Below are positions 26,070 through 36,073 of a stretch of DNA of 64,000 nt, piece after piece. The DNA comes from Flagellimonas hadalis (lineage in GTDB: Bacteria > Bacteroidota > Bacteroidia > Flavobacteriales > Flavobacteriaceae): NCBI RefSeq assembly GCF_007785775.2, contig NZ_VNIK02000006.1:1-64000 (forward strand), written 5' to 3'. The position numbers and the translations under genes are program-made. Numbering within the stretch: the stretch's first letter is position 1; every line of letters begins with the position of its first letter. Under the pieces are notes generated by a model. It did not search any database and was not told the DNA's origin. It saw nothing but the letters and a program-made list of their open reading frames with translations.

Positions 26070-28061
26070 TCAGGTTATGGCTGTTGAAAATGCCTTTGGG
26101 CGTTCCATACTTTCGGTATAGACCCTACCAAAACGATCGGTCACCCGAATCTCCAGAGTAGTATCTGGTGCTGATGCCCGAACCTTGAACAGGTGAGCCG
26201 TTTCATTGGTCGTGAAAGACCCTGTGGGTTGTGCACCAACGTTCAATCTCTTGGCTTCATAGGAAATGATGTGCAGCGGATCCAACGTTTTGACCCTGGA
26301 AATATCCAAAGGTTGCCCGTTCTCGCTTACCTCGATTTGCCATTGGTCATCATAGCCCCAGATATTGATCAAAACCTCATTGCTGGAGTTGGGCTGGGCA
26401 TAGGGTCCGGCATATTGGGCCATATCATCTTCCGAAGCGTTCGGTGCAAACTCGGCCGCCGTAATGTGGATTGTGTTCAAATCGTAGGCACGGAACTGAT
26501 AATCGGTATCAAAACCAATGCTCTTGTATTGCCACTGCATTTGGTTGCCATTGATTTCCCAAATCCCATATCCTCCCGGGCTCCCGTCCTTGCAGATATG
26601 GTTTCCAGCATAACCTTCGCGGCCTGTCCACCACCAAGTGGCGCAAATGGCGGCGGTGTTGTGCTCCATAATGCCAGGTTCTTCCTCAACAGTGAAGTTG
26701 ATATGGGTGTGACCCGTAAGAATGTGCACCGTTGTGAACTCTTGAAGGCTGGCCATGAGTTCCGGTGCATTGTCCAATTTATAGGCGTTGACCTGATTTC
26801 CGCTACCGTCCAGTGAAGGGTTGCCATACACAGGCGTGTGTGTTGCAATCACAATAGGAGTGCTCTTGTCGGTGATCATGGCCAGATCCTTTTTCAGCCA
26901 TTCCAACTGTTCGGTGGACAAACGTTCCCTATAATTGCGGCTTCCAACGGTTCCCTGTGAACCGCCCGAGTTCAAATATTCCACATCATCGAGCACCACA
27001 TAATGGATCTGGCCCAGATTGAAGGAATAATAGGTCGGGCCCAAAATGTTCCTGTACCGATCTTCGGCTAAGCGATCGTTGGCGAAGTAGGGGTCATAAT
27101 CGTGGTTGCCGATCACGTTGAACACGGGGGAATGCAATTGGTTCATGTATGGGATATAGTCGTTGAGCCCAAAACCATTGCTGTACCAATAGAGGTCCCA
27201 GGTCATGTCGCCAAGGGTGAGCACATATATTTTTTTACCTGCTGCGGTGTGCGAATCGATCATGGCATTCACATCGGGCAGCACCATATTCTGGAACTGT
27301 TCCAAATCGTTGTTTCGGTTGGCCAGATGCCAATCGGCCATGGTCAATACCACATGCTCTGCATTGTCGGTCTCGATCAACGAGAAATCGTGCTGTTCCA
27401 CTGTTCCGGTACTGGTGGTGAGCCGTTTGAAGAATTGGGGCGCATTACCATTGGCAGGAACTTCGTAGTTTCCAGGCACGGAGATGAAAACAAATCCAGA
27501 TGCTTTGTTGGAAGGCAGATAATAGATACCATCCTCGTCTGTAGTGGTGACCTCATGGCCATCGGAGACCACAACGCCGGATACTCCAACGCCGTTGCTG
27601 AATACAATTCCCTTGATGGTCATCCCTTCAATATCCGGAATGTCGGACTCGGCTACGATGTTCAGTTGAACGGTTCCCAATGCCAAGGTTTCCCCACTTC
27701 GGGAGAGTACCAAACGGTATCCGCCTGATGGCATTTCGGTGGGCAGCGTAAAAGTCGCTGATGCTTCAGTGGTGGAGCCAATGGACGTGGTGAAGGTTTT
27801 GGAGCCATCCAAAGTGGAGATCCATTCAATCTGGTCGCCGACCTTGAATCCTTTTCCATTTAGGGTGAACTCACTCCCGGCCGAGGCATTGATCACCGGA
27901 GGTACGGAGACCCCGGTGATGCCCAGGCCATTGTTCGGGGGGACGTCATTATTACTATCGGAACTGCAGGCAATCAATCCAAAAAAAGGGATGTTTAGAG
28001 TGGTGATGGAGGCGAGACCTCCAATACCGGTTTTTACGAACTTTCTACGGGTATGCTTCAT
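26070..28061 (-). CDS. Calcineurin-like metallophosphoesterase with N- and C-terminal accessory domains
   Basis: 663 residues. It begins RRKFVKTG and has a hydrophobic stretch with a lipobox-like IACSS, suggesting a Tat or Sec lipoprotein. Residues about 45-130 form an IPT/Ig-like domain, then a peptidase-regulatory-like beta domain (MTIKGIVFSNGVGVSGVVVS). The metallophosphatase core has all metal motifs in order: ADWHL, LGDMTWD, GNHDYD, THTPVYG and TGHTHIN. The last 150 residues match the calcineurin C-terminal domain common in Bacteroidetes. It would cut phosphomono- or diesters outside the cytoplasm. It sits between the BACON lipoprotein gene (9 bases) and the GDPD gene, as part of the susCD operon. 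Confidence 0.88.
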   Translation of the reverse strand: MKHTRRKFVKTGIGGLASITTLNIPFFGLIACSSDSNNDVPPNNGLGITGVSVPPVINASAGSEFTLNGKGFKVGDQIEWISTLDGSKTFTTSIGSTTEASATFTLPTEMPSGGYRLVLSRSGETLALGTVQLNIVAESDIPDIEGMTIKGIVFSNGVGVSGVVVSDGHEVTTTDEDGIYYLPSNKASGFVFISVPGNYEVPANGNAPQFFKRLTTSTGTVEQHDFSLIETDNAEHVVLTMADWHLANRNNDLEQFQNMVLPDVNAMIDSHTAAGKKIYVLTLGDMTWDLYWYSNGFGLNDYIPYMNQLHSPVFNVIGNHDYDPYFANDRLAEDRYRNILGPTYYSFNLGQIHYVVLDDVEYLNSGGSQGTVGSRNYRERLSTEQLEWLKKDLAMITDKSTPIVIATHTPVYGNPSLDGSGNQVNAYKLDNAPELMASLQEFTTVHILTGHTHINFTVEEEPGIMEHNTAAICATWWWTGREGYAGNHICKDGSPGGYGIWEINGNQMQWQYKSIGFDTDYQFRAYDLNTIHITAAEFAPNASEDDMAQYAGPYAQPNSSNEVLINIWGYDDQWQIEVSENGQPLDISRVKTLDPLHIISYEAKRLNVGAQPTGSFTTNETAHLFKVRASAPDTTLEIRVTDRFGRVYTESMERPKAFSTAIT

Positions 28062-28070
28062 TGGATATGC

Positions 28071-29303
28071 CTAGTTGATGATTACTACTTTGATGTCGTC
28101 GATAAAGATCCTGTTCTTGCCCGCTCCTACACCATTCAGGTCAAAGGCTCCTCCAAGAAAACGCAGTTGTGTCTCGGCGGTTGCTCCTGTAATGGTGAAA
28201 GTGTAGGTGCTGCTCTCGTCTTCCCATATCAGGACACAATCGGGATCGGCATCATAATCAGGGTAATTGCTGACGGTGAAAGAAGGAACGCTGGTAGTCC
28301 CAGGGCCTACAACACCCACTATAAGATTATTGTCATCTTGGGTTCCACCTGCCGTCTCATACGGAACGGCCTTGAAGGTGACCTGTACGTCGGTAGGTCC
28401 ATCCAGTGCTGCCAGTGGGGGAGAGATAAGGTCGCCACCATAGTTGGTCTTGCCGAGTTTCACAAACCCTGGACGTGCATAGACCACTTTTTGGTTGCTG
28501 GTAAAGGTGTTCTCGGTACTTGTCCAGCCTCGGGCTAATTCTTCCTCGGTCCACCCATCATCAATACGCTTTTCACCTGCCGTCTCATAAAAAATTCTGT
28601 TTCCATAGGTAAGCCAGCTGAAATCTTCTTCCAGGATAACATTGCCGGCAGACTGCGTGATCTCTACTTCTTCCAAAAGGCCATTGGTGGTTGATTGGAT
28701 GGTGAGAGTGATGCTTCGTTCCAAGCCTGTATTTTTCTCCGCTTGCAGTATCAAGGCGTTTTCGGATTGTTCCACCCCTGTGATCCAGCTTTCATCGTCC
28801 AGTATGTACGTCCATTCTACATTAGTCTCCAATGCAATGTTCACCTCGCCTCCGGCTGATGGCACAGAGATGCCATTCTCGGCATTGAGAATGGTGATGT
28901 AGGGCACATTGGCCTCTTGGTCTATCCGGAACAGAACGGGCTGTTCTTGTCCGTCTACCACAAAGGCGAAATTGGCGGTCCTGTCTTCGAAAGAGTCATT
29001 GGGGTCCACATTGAACCTGAATATACCGTCATTGTCCCCTTCGTTGGGAAATGCTTCTACCCAATCGTTATCGGATTGGGCCACCACTTTCCAATCCCTG
29101 TTGGAACGTACCACATATTTTTGGCTGATGCCCTCCACACTCACGGAAAGGGAGGTGGGGTCTTCCTCGATCATAAAATAGGGTTCGCCCATGCTTTCTC
29201 CTCCGTTGTCGTCATCACAGGACACGGCAACGAAGCAGGAAACGACTAATACCCAAAACAACTTCGGGAACGATTTCGCTATACTATTTTTATTATACAT
29301 CAT
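28071..29303 (-). CDS. BACON-domain surface lipoprotein
   Basis: 410 residues, start at 29303 or 29300 (MM). Lipobox FVAVSC followed by DDD, the acidic lipoprotein-export signal for surface display in Bacteroidetes. Two BACON-like repeats: one around SVEGISQKYVVRSNRDWKVVAQS, the other around ISVPSAGGEVNIALETNVEWTYI. The C-terminal 190 residues form a beta-rich jelly-roll-like domain (VILEEDFSWLTYGNRIF... IDDIKVVII) resembling 'choice-of-anchor' or lectin domains. In susCD operons the third gene is usually a substrate-binding surface protein; here it would bind the phosphorylated ligand. Gap to susD is 37 bases. Confidence 0.8.
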   Translation of the reverse strand: MMYNKNSIAKSFPKLFWVLVVSCFVAVSCDDDNGGESMGEPYFMIEEDPTSLSVSVEGISQKYVVRSNRDWKVVAQSDNDWVEAFPNEGDNDGIFRFNVDPNDSFEDRTANFAFVVDGQEQPVLFRIDQEANVPYITILNAENGISVPSAGGEVNIALETNVEWTYILDDESWITGVEQSENALILQAEKNTGLERSITLTIQSTTNGLLEEVEITQSAGNVILEEDFSWLTYGNRIFYETAGEKRIDDGWTEEELARGWTSTENTFTSNQKVVYARPGFVKLGKTNYGGDLISPPLAALDGPTDVQVTFKAVPYETAGGTQDDNNLIVGVVGPGTTSVPSFTVSNYPDYDADPDCVLIWEDESSTYTFTITGATAETQLRFLGGAFDLNGVGAGKNRIFIDDIKVVIIN

Positions 29304-29340
29304 TTTGAGATTTTATCTAAATGTTTGTTGGCTGTTTATT

Positions 29341-30909
29341 TTACTGTTCAATGGCTTCCTTGCTCCACCATACGGGTGTTTTCATGTTGTTTTCCCCGCC
29401 CATTCGGCTCAATGCTTCTTGGGCATTTTCGCCATTGGTGGCCATGGTCGTGTTTGGGTAGGCGAATCGGGTTGGCAATATAAAGTCGTTGTAAATGGCC
29501 CCGTCACCTATGGTGAGTTCGGGATAGCCAGTACGTCTGTATTCATGGTAGGCTTCCATGCCCACCCAGAAGAGGGCGAGGAACTTTTGGTTGGCGATGA
29601 GCTCTTCCTTGTTCCCCAAACTGTCCCATGATGCCAAGTCCGATGCCAAAAAGGCGGTGATGTCCTCATTGGAAATGGTCACAGGTGTTTCGCTATACTG
29701 GCCAAGTGGCGCCCATTTTTCGATGGAAGCCGTAACGGCCGATTCATAATATTGTCGAGCCATTGCTTCTCCACCGGGAATCAAACCTTTTAGCGCGGCT
29801 TCTGCAAAGATGAACTGTACTTCGGCATAATCCATGAAAAAGCCAGGGGCATCGGCACGGCAGAAAACGGCCGCATTGAGCCAGGAAGTACCTCTGTCCA
29901 CATCACTTTGTTCAGACTCTGTACAGCCGGCCACGGTGCCCTTCCATACAAAGGGAAGATTGGGGTCTGTGTTCGGATTTTTCTTTCCGTAAATCGCCAA
30001 TCGGGGATCTTCATAGATCTGCTCGTCAGTTTCATTGGTCAGAACGGTCATTTTGATGAGTTGTTCCGTGAGCTTTCTTCCTGAGCTGGTAAAGCTACCC
30101 TCATTGGTATTGTTGAATTCACTTCGATATGGGTCACTTCCTGAGAAAACAACGGTGGCATTGTCATCATTGGAAGTAAAGACAGGATACCTTGATGGAT
30201 TGTTCAGGATTTCGGTCATTTTGCTCCCTGAGTTCATGGAGCTTCTTCCACTTACACGGTTCAATAGGCGTAGGTAGAGGGAATTGTTGAATTTACGCCA
30301 CTGGTTCATGGAGCCGCCATACATGCCATCCAAAGCGGGTTTGATGAACGTTGGGTTGGTGGCATAAATGCCATTGGCCTCTTCCAGTTCGGCGAACATT
30401 TGTCGGTACACCTCTTCTTGGGAATCGAACTTGGGTTTGATCACCCCTTCATCCGATAGGGCCAAAAAGGCCTCGGAGTAGGGGATATCCCCAAAGATGT
30501 CCGTTAGGTTGGATAGGTACAATACTTTCAATGTGATGGAAATGGCTTCCAAGGATGGGTCTTCCTGCTCAATGCTCAAATCGTGCATGTGCAATGCATT
30601 GTTGGCATATCGTGCATAAAAGTTCCATACGCTTTGCCAGTTGGCATCACTGATGAAATAACGGTGCTCTTGGCGGGTGGTCCCGCCGGTGAAGGCCGTG
30701 AACTGGATGAGCTCATTGTTCCAGAACCAGGTATAGTTCTGCCAGGCATTGGCCCCGTTGTACAGAAGGGGCTCAAACATCCCACTGGCCTGTATGTCCC
30801 CTACATTGGTCCTGTTGGGGTCTGTGTTGGTTTCTTCAAAATTGTCGGTACACGCCCAGGTGAGTACCAAGATTCCTATAAGTAGTGCTGTTTTTTTCAA
30901 CGTTTTCAT
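29341..30909 (-). CDS. SusD/RagB-family surface lipoprotein
   Basis: 522 residues. Lipobox LVLTWAC at the N-terminus. The start of the mature part (NFEETNTDPNRTNVG) is typical of the SusD-like_2 subfamily, and TPR-like helices follow (SITLKVLYLSNLTDIFGDIPYSEAF). SusD-like proteins form the lid over the SusC barrel and bind the incoming ligand. It follows susC by 9 bases. SusD-like_2 proteins are often linked to non-polysaccharide ligands or to protein/peptide and phosphorylated substrates, which agrees with the enzymes in this operon. The substrate itself cannot be read from the sequence. Confidence 0.92.
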   Translation of the reverse strand: MKTLKKTALLIGILVLTWACTDNFEETNTDPNRTNVGDIQASGMFEPLLYNGANAWQNYTWFWNNELIQFTAFTGGTTRQEHRYFISDANWQSVWNFYARYANNALHMHDLSIEQEDPSLEAISITLKVLYLSNLTDIFGDIPYSEAFLALSDEGVIKPKFDSQEEVYRQMFAELEEANGIYATNPTFIKPALDGMYGGSMNQWRKFNNSLYLRLLNRVSGRSSMNSGSKMTEILNNPSRYPVFTSNDDNATVVFSGSDPYRSEFNNTNEGSFTSSGRKLTEQLIKMTVLTNETDEQIYEDPRLAIYGKKNPNTDPNLPFVWKGTVAGCTESEQSDVDRGTSWLNAAVFCRADAPGFFMDYAEVQFIFAEAALKGLIPGGEAMARQYYESAVTASIEKWAPLGQYSETPVTISNEDITAFLASDLASWDSLGNKEELIANQKFLALFWVGMEAYHEYRRTGYPELTIGDGAIYNDFILPTRFAYPNTTMATNGENAQEALSRMGGENNMKTPVWWSKEAIEQ

Positions 30910-30918
30910 GCTTTATGA

Positions 30919-33900
30919 TTAGAATGAAAGTTTAACATTTAGACCGTATGTACGGGTCATTGGAAAGGTCACGGACTCGATACCCATCATGATGTTGGAT
31001 CCGTTCAACATCCCTGTTTCAGGGTCGTATTGGGGGAAATCGGTCCAACAAAACACATTGGTCGCAAAGATTCCAAAGCTCATGTCCTGAAATATGCCTG
31101 TACTCTCCATTATTTTTCGTGGCATCTGATAGTCCAATCGTAGCTCCCTCAACTTCAAGAAGTCTGTGCTGAAGGTGTTCATCTCTGTATTGTTCCTGTT
31201 CCAGATGTAGGCGTTGTAATAGGTTTGGATGTTTTCCGTTACCGTTGTGTTCTTGGTATAGGTAACGGTGCCGTCCGTGTTCTCCACTACATTGACCCCT
31301 TCATGGACCAATCCGTCATACCGACCTTCCAAGGAGTTTTTTAGTTTTCCTTGATACGAAAGGGCAAAATTGGTCACAGAATAAGCGCTTCCTCCCATCT
31401 GTGCTGAAAAAGATGCGGATAGGGAAAGGTTTTTGTATCTGAAACGTTGCGTCATACCGCCTCTCCAATCGGGGTTTACTTTTGCGATCTCACGGTCTGG
31501 AGATTCATCCAGGACAGGGTATCCTTGGGAATTTACAATGTGCATCCCGGAAGCATCAACTGTTTCCCCATTTTCATCGATATAAGTGGCTCCTTCTGGT
31601 GCTCTTTGAAACCCACGTCCATAGATGTTGTGCATTTCCCCGCCCAAATAGGAGTAGACATAGACCCTGCCACCAATGGTCGTACCCATATCGGTCTGTA
31701 GGGGTTCCTCAGGATCCCAACCTTCCTGCAAGCTTACCAACGTGTTGTTGTTCTTGGACCAGTTGGCATCGAATGACCATTCAAAATCCTTGGTACGTAT
31801 CGGGACAAAACGGGCAGCAATTTCAATACCTTCATTGGTAATTTCCCCGGCATTGATGATCCTGCCGGTCGCACCGGTAATTTGGTCCACATTAACGGAC
31901 ACAATCTGGTCTGTGGTAGAGGAATAATATTTTGTGATGTCAAATGACAATCGGTTTTTGAAGAACTTGGCCTCAAGTCCCACTTCCCAACTTTCAATGT
32001 TCTCCGGTTTGATGAGTGGGTTCCGAATGGTTCCTGGTAGTACATATCCTCCTGGAAAAGAAGTATTTCCGTAAGGTTGGGACAACGAGTAGGCTCCGGT
32101 ATCGTTACCCACGTTGGCCCATGAAAAACGCAACTTGGTGAAATCTATCCAAGGGGCGTTGGTCTGGAAGTCAAGGACTTTGTCAACAAGGACACTTGCC
32201 GCCACAGAAGGATAGAAGAACGACCAATTGCCTGGGGACAAGGTGCTGGACCAGTCATTACGTGCGGTAACATCCAAAAAGTAAGTGTCGTCCCAGCCCA
32301 AAGACAACATGCCGTAAAAACTGTTCACGACCTTTTTGCTCCTATAGTTGTAGTTGTCCGGGTTGACCCCTGTGGGCAAGTTGGTGGTGTGGTAGATGCC
32401 TTCTTCACCCAATTGTTCCAAGGTGATCCTGCTGTTGTAATATTCGTTCACCCTATTGTTTCCGCCCACAAAGGCAGAGAGAGTGAACTTTCCATCAGCC
32501 ATGTCGTTGTTCTCATAACGCAACATGAAGTCGTTGTTGTTCTCCAAATAACGCACAGTTTGTTCCCTATAAAAACCATTTGGATAGTCGGTTGTGTAAA
32601 AAGGCCTACGTTGTGTCCTAAACTCCGTGGACCAGTCCAGACCTGAGCGTAGGTCCAATGAAAGGCCGTGCCCAAGATCAAAGTTCAGGCCAATGTTCCC
32701 GAACACCCTATTTTTATCATGGGCGCTAAGGGCCTCATACAGGGTACGGTAGGGGTTGTATGAATTTGCGGAAGGGAATACCAGACCTTGTCCATTTTCT
32801 CCCTCCGAGGACCAATTCACAAAATTGTACCGGCCATCAAAATATTCGTTTTTCCAATCATCCATACTGTTCACGTTGAAGCCCCAGATCAAGGCATACA
32901 TGGGATTGGATTCATCATAACCTCCCCCGGGCATGTTGTCACTTCTCTTTCGGTAGTAATTGACCTTGGAATTCAAGGAAATCCAATCATTGATCGGTGT
33001 ATTGAACGCCAAGGATACCGATTGACGATCAAACCCTGTGTTGGGCATGATCCAATCATTTTTGAAATCGGTGATGGAAAGTCTACTGGAAGTCCCTTCG
33101 CCGTTGTTTCCATTGATGCTCACGGTATTGATGGTAGTAACTCCTGTTTGGAAAAGGCCGGTATACCAATCGTCTTGATATACCCAAGGTAGTTTGGAGA
33201 ATGTCCCGGTCTCCCAGTTTTTGGAAGCGTACAGGTAGCGCATCTTGTTTGGGTCGAACCGCTCTCCAAAGGTATATCTGGAGTAATGTCTGTTGGTTGC
33301 CACGCCATCAGGGACCATATCTTCTGTCAATTCCCAAAGGGAATACGGTTGTTCGCCCATATCGGAACCATTTCCATATTCTGTTTGGAAATCGGGGAAG
33401 AACCCGGCTTGTTCAAAGCTGACGGTGGTATTGATGGTAATGCCCAGTCCCTTTCCTTTTTTACCTGATTTGGTGGTGATCATGATGGCTCCATTCGCTG
33501 CCCGTGAGCCATAGAGGGCTGCTGCTGCAGGACCTTTGAGCACTGATACGGACTCAATGTCCTCGGGGTTGATATCGCTCAACCCATCGCCAAAATCCAC
33601 AGGAGCATCGGCTTGCGCATAGTTACTTACGGCACGGGTGGCTGTCATACCTGAGCTGATGGGCACCCCATCCACTACAATAAGTGCCTCGTTGCCGCCA
33701 TAGTTCAACGACTGGTCGCCCCTGAGGGTAACTCGGATGGAACCACTTGGGCCAGATCCCGCTTGGGCAAAGAACAGTCCCGGCACCTTGCCGGACATAC
33801 CGTTCATCCAGTTTCCGGATACGGATTTGGTGACTTCCTCACCTTCCACTTTGGCAACGGCATACCCCAATGATTTTTCCTCACGGGTTATGTTGAGTGC

Positions 33901-34221
33901 TGTGACCACAACTTCATCGAGCTCGCTGGCATCCTCTTCTAAGGTGATTTCTTGGAAAGAACCCGCCCGTGCAGAAACCTCTAGGGTTTTGTACCCGACA
34001 TAAGAAATCTCAAGGACGATCTGGTTTTTAGAGGGAGTTAGACTGAACTGTCCATCAAAATCGGAAACGACACCATTGGGAGTGCCTTGTTCAACTATCG
34101 AGGCTCCGGGTAGGGGCACACCAGTTTGGTCGGTCACTACACCCTTGATTTGATTTTCTTGGGACCAAACCGAGAAAGAGAGCAGGCTGCACAAGAGCAA
34201 ATACACATAACTTTTTTTCAT
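30919..34221 (-). CDS. SusC/RagA-family TonB-dependent receptor
   Basis: 1,100 residues with a signal peptide (ending SVWSQ). Parts in order: a carboxypeptidase-regulatory-like domain (IKGVVTDQTGVPLPGASI, residues about 22-105), a TonB box-like segment (ASELDEVVVTALN), the SusC-type plug (GKVPGLFFAQAGSGPSGSIRVTLRG, IVVDGVPI, SVLKGPAAAALYGSRAANGAIMITTKSG), and a 22-strand outer-membrane barrel ending in KLSF. First gene of a five-gene operon (susC, susD, BACON, phosphoesterase, GDPD). It imports a ligand across the outer membrane using TonB energy. Divergent from glpD over a 187-base control region. Confidence 0.95.
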   Translation of the reverse strand: MKKSYVYLLLCSLLSFSVWSQENQIKGVVTDQTGVPLPGASIVEQGTPNGVVSDFDGQFSLTPSKNQIVLEISYVGYKTLEVSARAGSFQEITLEEDASELDEVVVTALNITREEKSLGYAVAKVEGEEVTKSVSGNWMNGMSGKVPGLFFAQAGSGPSGSIRVTLRGDQSLNYGGNEALIVVDGVPISSGMTATRAVSNYAQADAPVDFGDGLSDINPEDIESVSVLKGPAAAALYGSRAANGAIMITTKSGKKGKGLGITINTTVSFEQAGFFPDFQTEYGNGSDMGEQPYSLWELTEDMVPDGVATNRHYSRYTFGERFDPNKMRYLYASKNWETGTFSKLPWVYQDDWYTGLFQTGVTTINTVSINGNNGEGTSSRLSITDFKNDWIMPNTGFDRQSVSLAFNTPINDWISLNSKVNYYRKRSDNMPGGGYDESNPMYALIWGFNVNSMDDWKNEYFDGRYNFVNWSSEGENGQGLVFPSANSYNPYRTLYEALSAHDKNRVFGNIGLNFDLGHGLSLDLRSGLDWSTEFRTQRRPFYTTDYPNGFYREQTVRYLENNNDFMLRYENNDMADGKFTLSAFVGGNNRVNEYYNSRITLEQLGEEGIYHTTNLPTGVNPDNYNYRSKKVVNSFYGMLSLGWDDTYFLDVTARNDWSSTLSPGNWSFFYPSVAASVLVDKVLDFQTNAPWIDFTKLRFSWANVGNDTGAYSLSQPYGNTSFPGGYVLPGTIRNPLIKPENIESWEVGLEAKFFKNRLSFDITKYYSSTTDQIVSVNVDQITGATGRIINAGEITNEGIEIAARFVPIRTKDFEWSFDANWSKNNNTLVSLQEGWDPEEPLQTDMGTTIGGRVYVYSYLGGEMHNIYGRGFQRAPEGATYIDENGETVDASGMHIVNSQGYPVLDESPDREIAKVNPDWRGGMTQRFRYKNLSLSASFSAQMGGSAYSVTNFALSYQGKLKNSLEGRYDGLVHEGVNVVENTDGTVTYTKNTTVTENIQTYYNAYIWNRNNTEMNTFSTDFLKLRELRLDYQMPRKIMESTGIFQDMSFGIFATNVFCWTDFPQYDPETGMLNGSNIMMGIESVTFPMTRTYGLNVKLSF

Positions 34222-34285
34222 TGGATTCCTAAAATTTAGTTTAAGTAGTTGGTTTTTTAAATGCTTAAGATATTATTAACGATTA

Positions 34286-34313
34286 CGAAAGTAACAAAAA
34301 AAAATAAAAACAA
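34286..34313 (-). promoter_or_regulatory. Candidate promoter of the susC operon
   Basis: On the minus strand, TTG (34311-34313) is followed by 17 bases and TACTTTCG (34286-34293), one mismatch from TAnnTTTG. The bases just downstream (TAATCGTTAATAATATC) contain small overlapping dyads of the kind a DeoR-type repressor might use. A long untranslated leader of about 64 bases would result. Moderate support only. Confidence 0.4.
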
Positions 34314-34354
34314 ATACAATTTTGGCAGTTTACGGATTTTTTTTTGCATTTCTG

Positions 34355-34385
34355 TTATTTTAACGTTGTCTTTGTGTTACATTTG
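34355..34385 (+). promoter_or_regulatory. Candidate promoter of glpD-glpK-glpF
   Basis: TACATTTG at 34378-34385 is an exact TAnnTTTG element 23 bases before the glpD ATG. At the expected -33 distance only a weak TTA (34355-34357) is present, so the promoter may need an activator or be weak. It is back to back with the susC promoter, allowing joint control by the GlpR-like protein. Confidence 0.5.
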
Positions 34386-34408
34386 TTTCGATTTATTTCT
34401 AATTATAC

Positions 34409-36049
34409 ATGAAAAAAGAACCAAAGGAAACTTTCTTTGACCGAAGTCAATTGTTGGAAAAAATAGAGAAGGAACAGCAAGTATGGGATGTTCTGGTCAT
34501 AGGCGGAGGGGCTACCGGACTTGGTGTGGCACTTGATGCCAGCTCACGCGGTTTGAACACCGTACTCTTTGAACAGTCCGATTTTGCCAAAGGAACCTCT
34601 AGCCGAAGTACCAAGTTGGCGCATGGTGGAGTGCGCTATCTGGCCCAAGGAAACATTAAATTGGTGTTCGAGGCTTTACATGAAAGGGGGCTTATGCTAA
34701 AGAATGCCCCGCATCTGGTCAGCCCCTTGTCCTTTATCATCCCTAGTTATCGTTGGTGGGAAAAATATTTTTACGGCTTTGGGTTGAAGATATATGACTG
34801 GATGGCCCGAAAGTTCAGGATGGGCGGCACCTCCCTGCTCAAGCGACACACCATGCTGAAACAGATGGACAATTTGAATCCGAAGAAATTAAATGGCGGT
34901 GTGCAGTATTATGACGGACAGTTCGATGATGCCCGTTTGGCCGTCAATTTGGCGCAGACCAGTATTGAACAAGGAGGAGTGCTGCTCAACTACATGAAGG
35001 TCGAACATTTGAAAAAGGATATAGAGGGAAAGGTAAATGGCGTGGTGGTCACCGATGTGGAAACAGGGAAGACTTATGATGTGCGGGCCAAGGTTGTCAT
35101 CAACGCCACAGGGGTTTTTGTGGATGATATTCTAAAAATGGACAACCCTGAAGCCAACACACTATTGAAAGTAAGCCAGGGAATCCACTTGGTATTGCCC
35201 CAATCCTTTCTTAAGAGTGAACATGCCCTTATGATTCCGGCCACTTCCGATGGAAGGGTGCTTTTTGCCGTTCCTTGGCATGGCCATCTTTTGGTGGGCA
35301 CTACGGATACGCCTTTAGATCGTCATCAATTGGAACCAAAGCCATTAAGGGAAGAAATCGATTTCATTTTGGACACCCTCAAGGATTATCTGAAACAAGT
35401 ACCCACGGAAGATGATGTACTCAGTGTATTTGTTGGTCTTAGGCCCTTGGTGCTTCCAGAAAACAAGGAAGTGGGCACCAAGGAAATTTCCAGGGACCAC
35501 AAACTCAAGGTCACTGCTTCCCAATTGATTACCATTACAGGAGGAAAGTGGACCACCTACAGGAAAATGGCCGAGGATACGGTAGATGAGGCCATAGCGG
35601 TGGGTGGCCTGTCAACGGGACCGTGCCAGACAAAGGCATTGAAGATACATGGGTATTCCAATGCACCGGTTGAAGATGGCGCAATACCTTTTTATGGATC
35701 TGATGCGAAAGGAATTGCACAACTCAAAAGGGAGAACCCAGATTTGGATTATCAATTGCACCCTGACTTTTCCTTTACCGCTGCGGAAGTGGTCTGGGCG
35801 GTCCGCTATGAAATGGCCCGGACGGTCGACGATATATTGGCCCGCCGATTGCGTATCCTGTTCCTAAATGCCAGGGCAGCCATGAAATTGGCCCCGCTGG
35901 TCGCCAATATTATGGCCGAAGAAATGAACAAGGACAAGGATTGGGTGGACGGACAAATACGGGATTTCCAGGGTATAGCAAAAAATTACCTCGTGGATCC
36001 CAGGCTGGGTGAGGTTTTGGCCTCCGGCAGATTACAAAAGGTTGAATAG
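34409..36049 (+). CDS. glpD: FAD-dependent glycerol-3-phosphate dehydrogenase
   Basis: 546 residues. N-terminal FAD motif VLVIGGGATGLGVALDASSRG, then TSSRSTKLAHGGVRYLAQGNIKLVFEAL, the GlpD signature, ITGGKWTTYRKMAED near residue 380, and a C-terminal DAO_C helical domain. It oxidises glycerol-3-phosphate to dihydroxyacetone phosphate and passes electrons to the quinone pool at the inner membrane. Length agrees with GlpD (500-560). First gene of glpD-glpK-glpF (24-base gap to glpK). Divergent from the susC operon, whose GDPD would supply the glycerophosphate or glycerol. Confidence 0.94.
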   Translation: MKKEPKETFFDRSQLLEKIEKEQQVWDVLVIGGGATGLGVALDASSRGLNTVLFEQSDFAKGTSSRSTKLAHGGVRYLAQGNIKLVFEALHERGLMLKNAPHLVSPLSFIIPSYRWWEKYFYGFGLKIYDWMARKFRMGGTSLLKRHTMLKQMDNLNPKKLNGGVQYYDGQFDDARLAVNLAQTSIEQGGVLLNYMKVEHLKKDIEGKVNGVVVTDVETGKTYDVRAKVVINATGVFVDDILKMDNPEANTLLKVSQGIHLVLPQSFLKSEHALMIPATSDGRVLFAVPWHGHLLVGTTDTPLDRHQLEPKPLREEIDFILDTLKDYLKQVPTEDDVLSVFVGLRPLVLPENKEVGTKEISRDHKLKVTASQLITITGGKWTTYRKMAEDTVDEAIAVGGLSTGPCQTKALKIHGYSNAPVEDGAIPFYGSDAKGIAQLKRENPDLDYQLHPDFSFTAAEVVWAVRYEMARTVDDILARRLRILFLNARAAMKLAPLVANIMAEEMNKDKDWVDGQIRDFQGIAKNYLVDPRLGEVLASGRLQKVE

Positions 36050-36073
36050 AACATACATAAATAACTATCAAAC

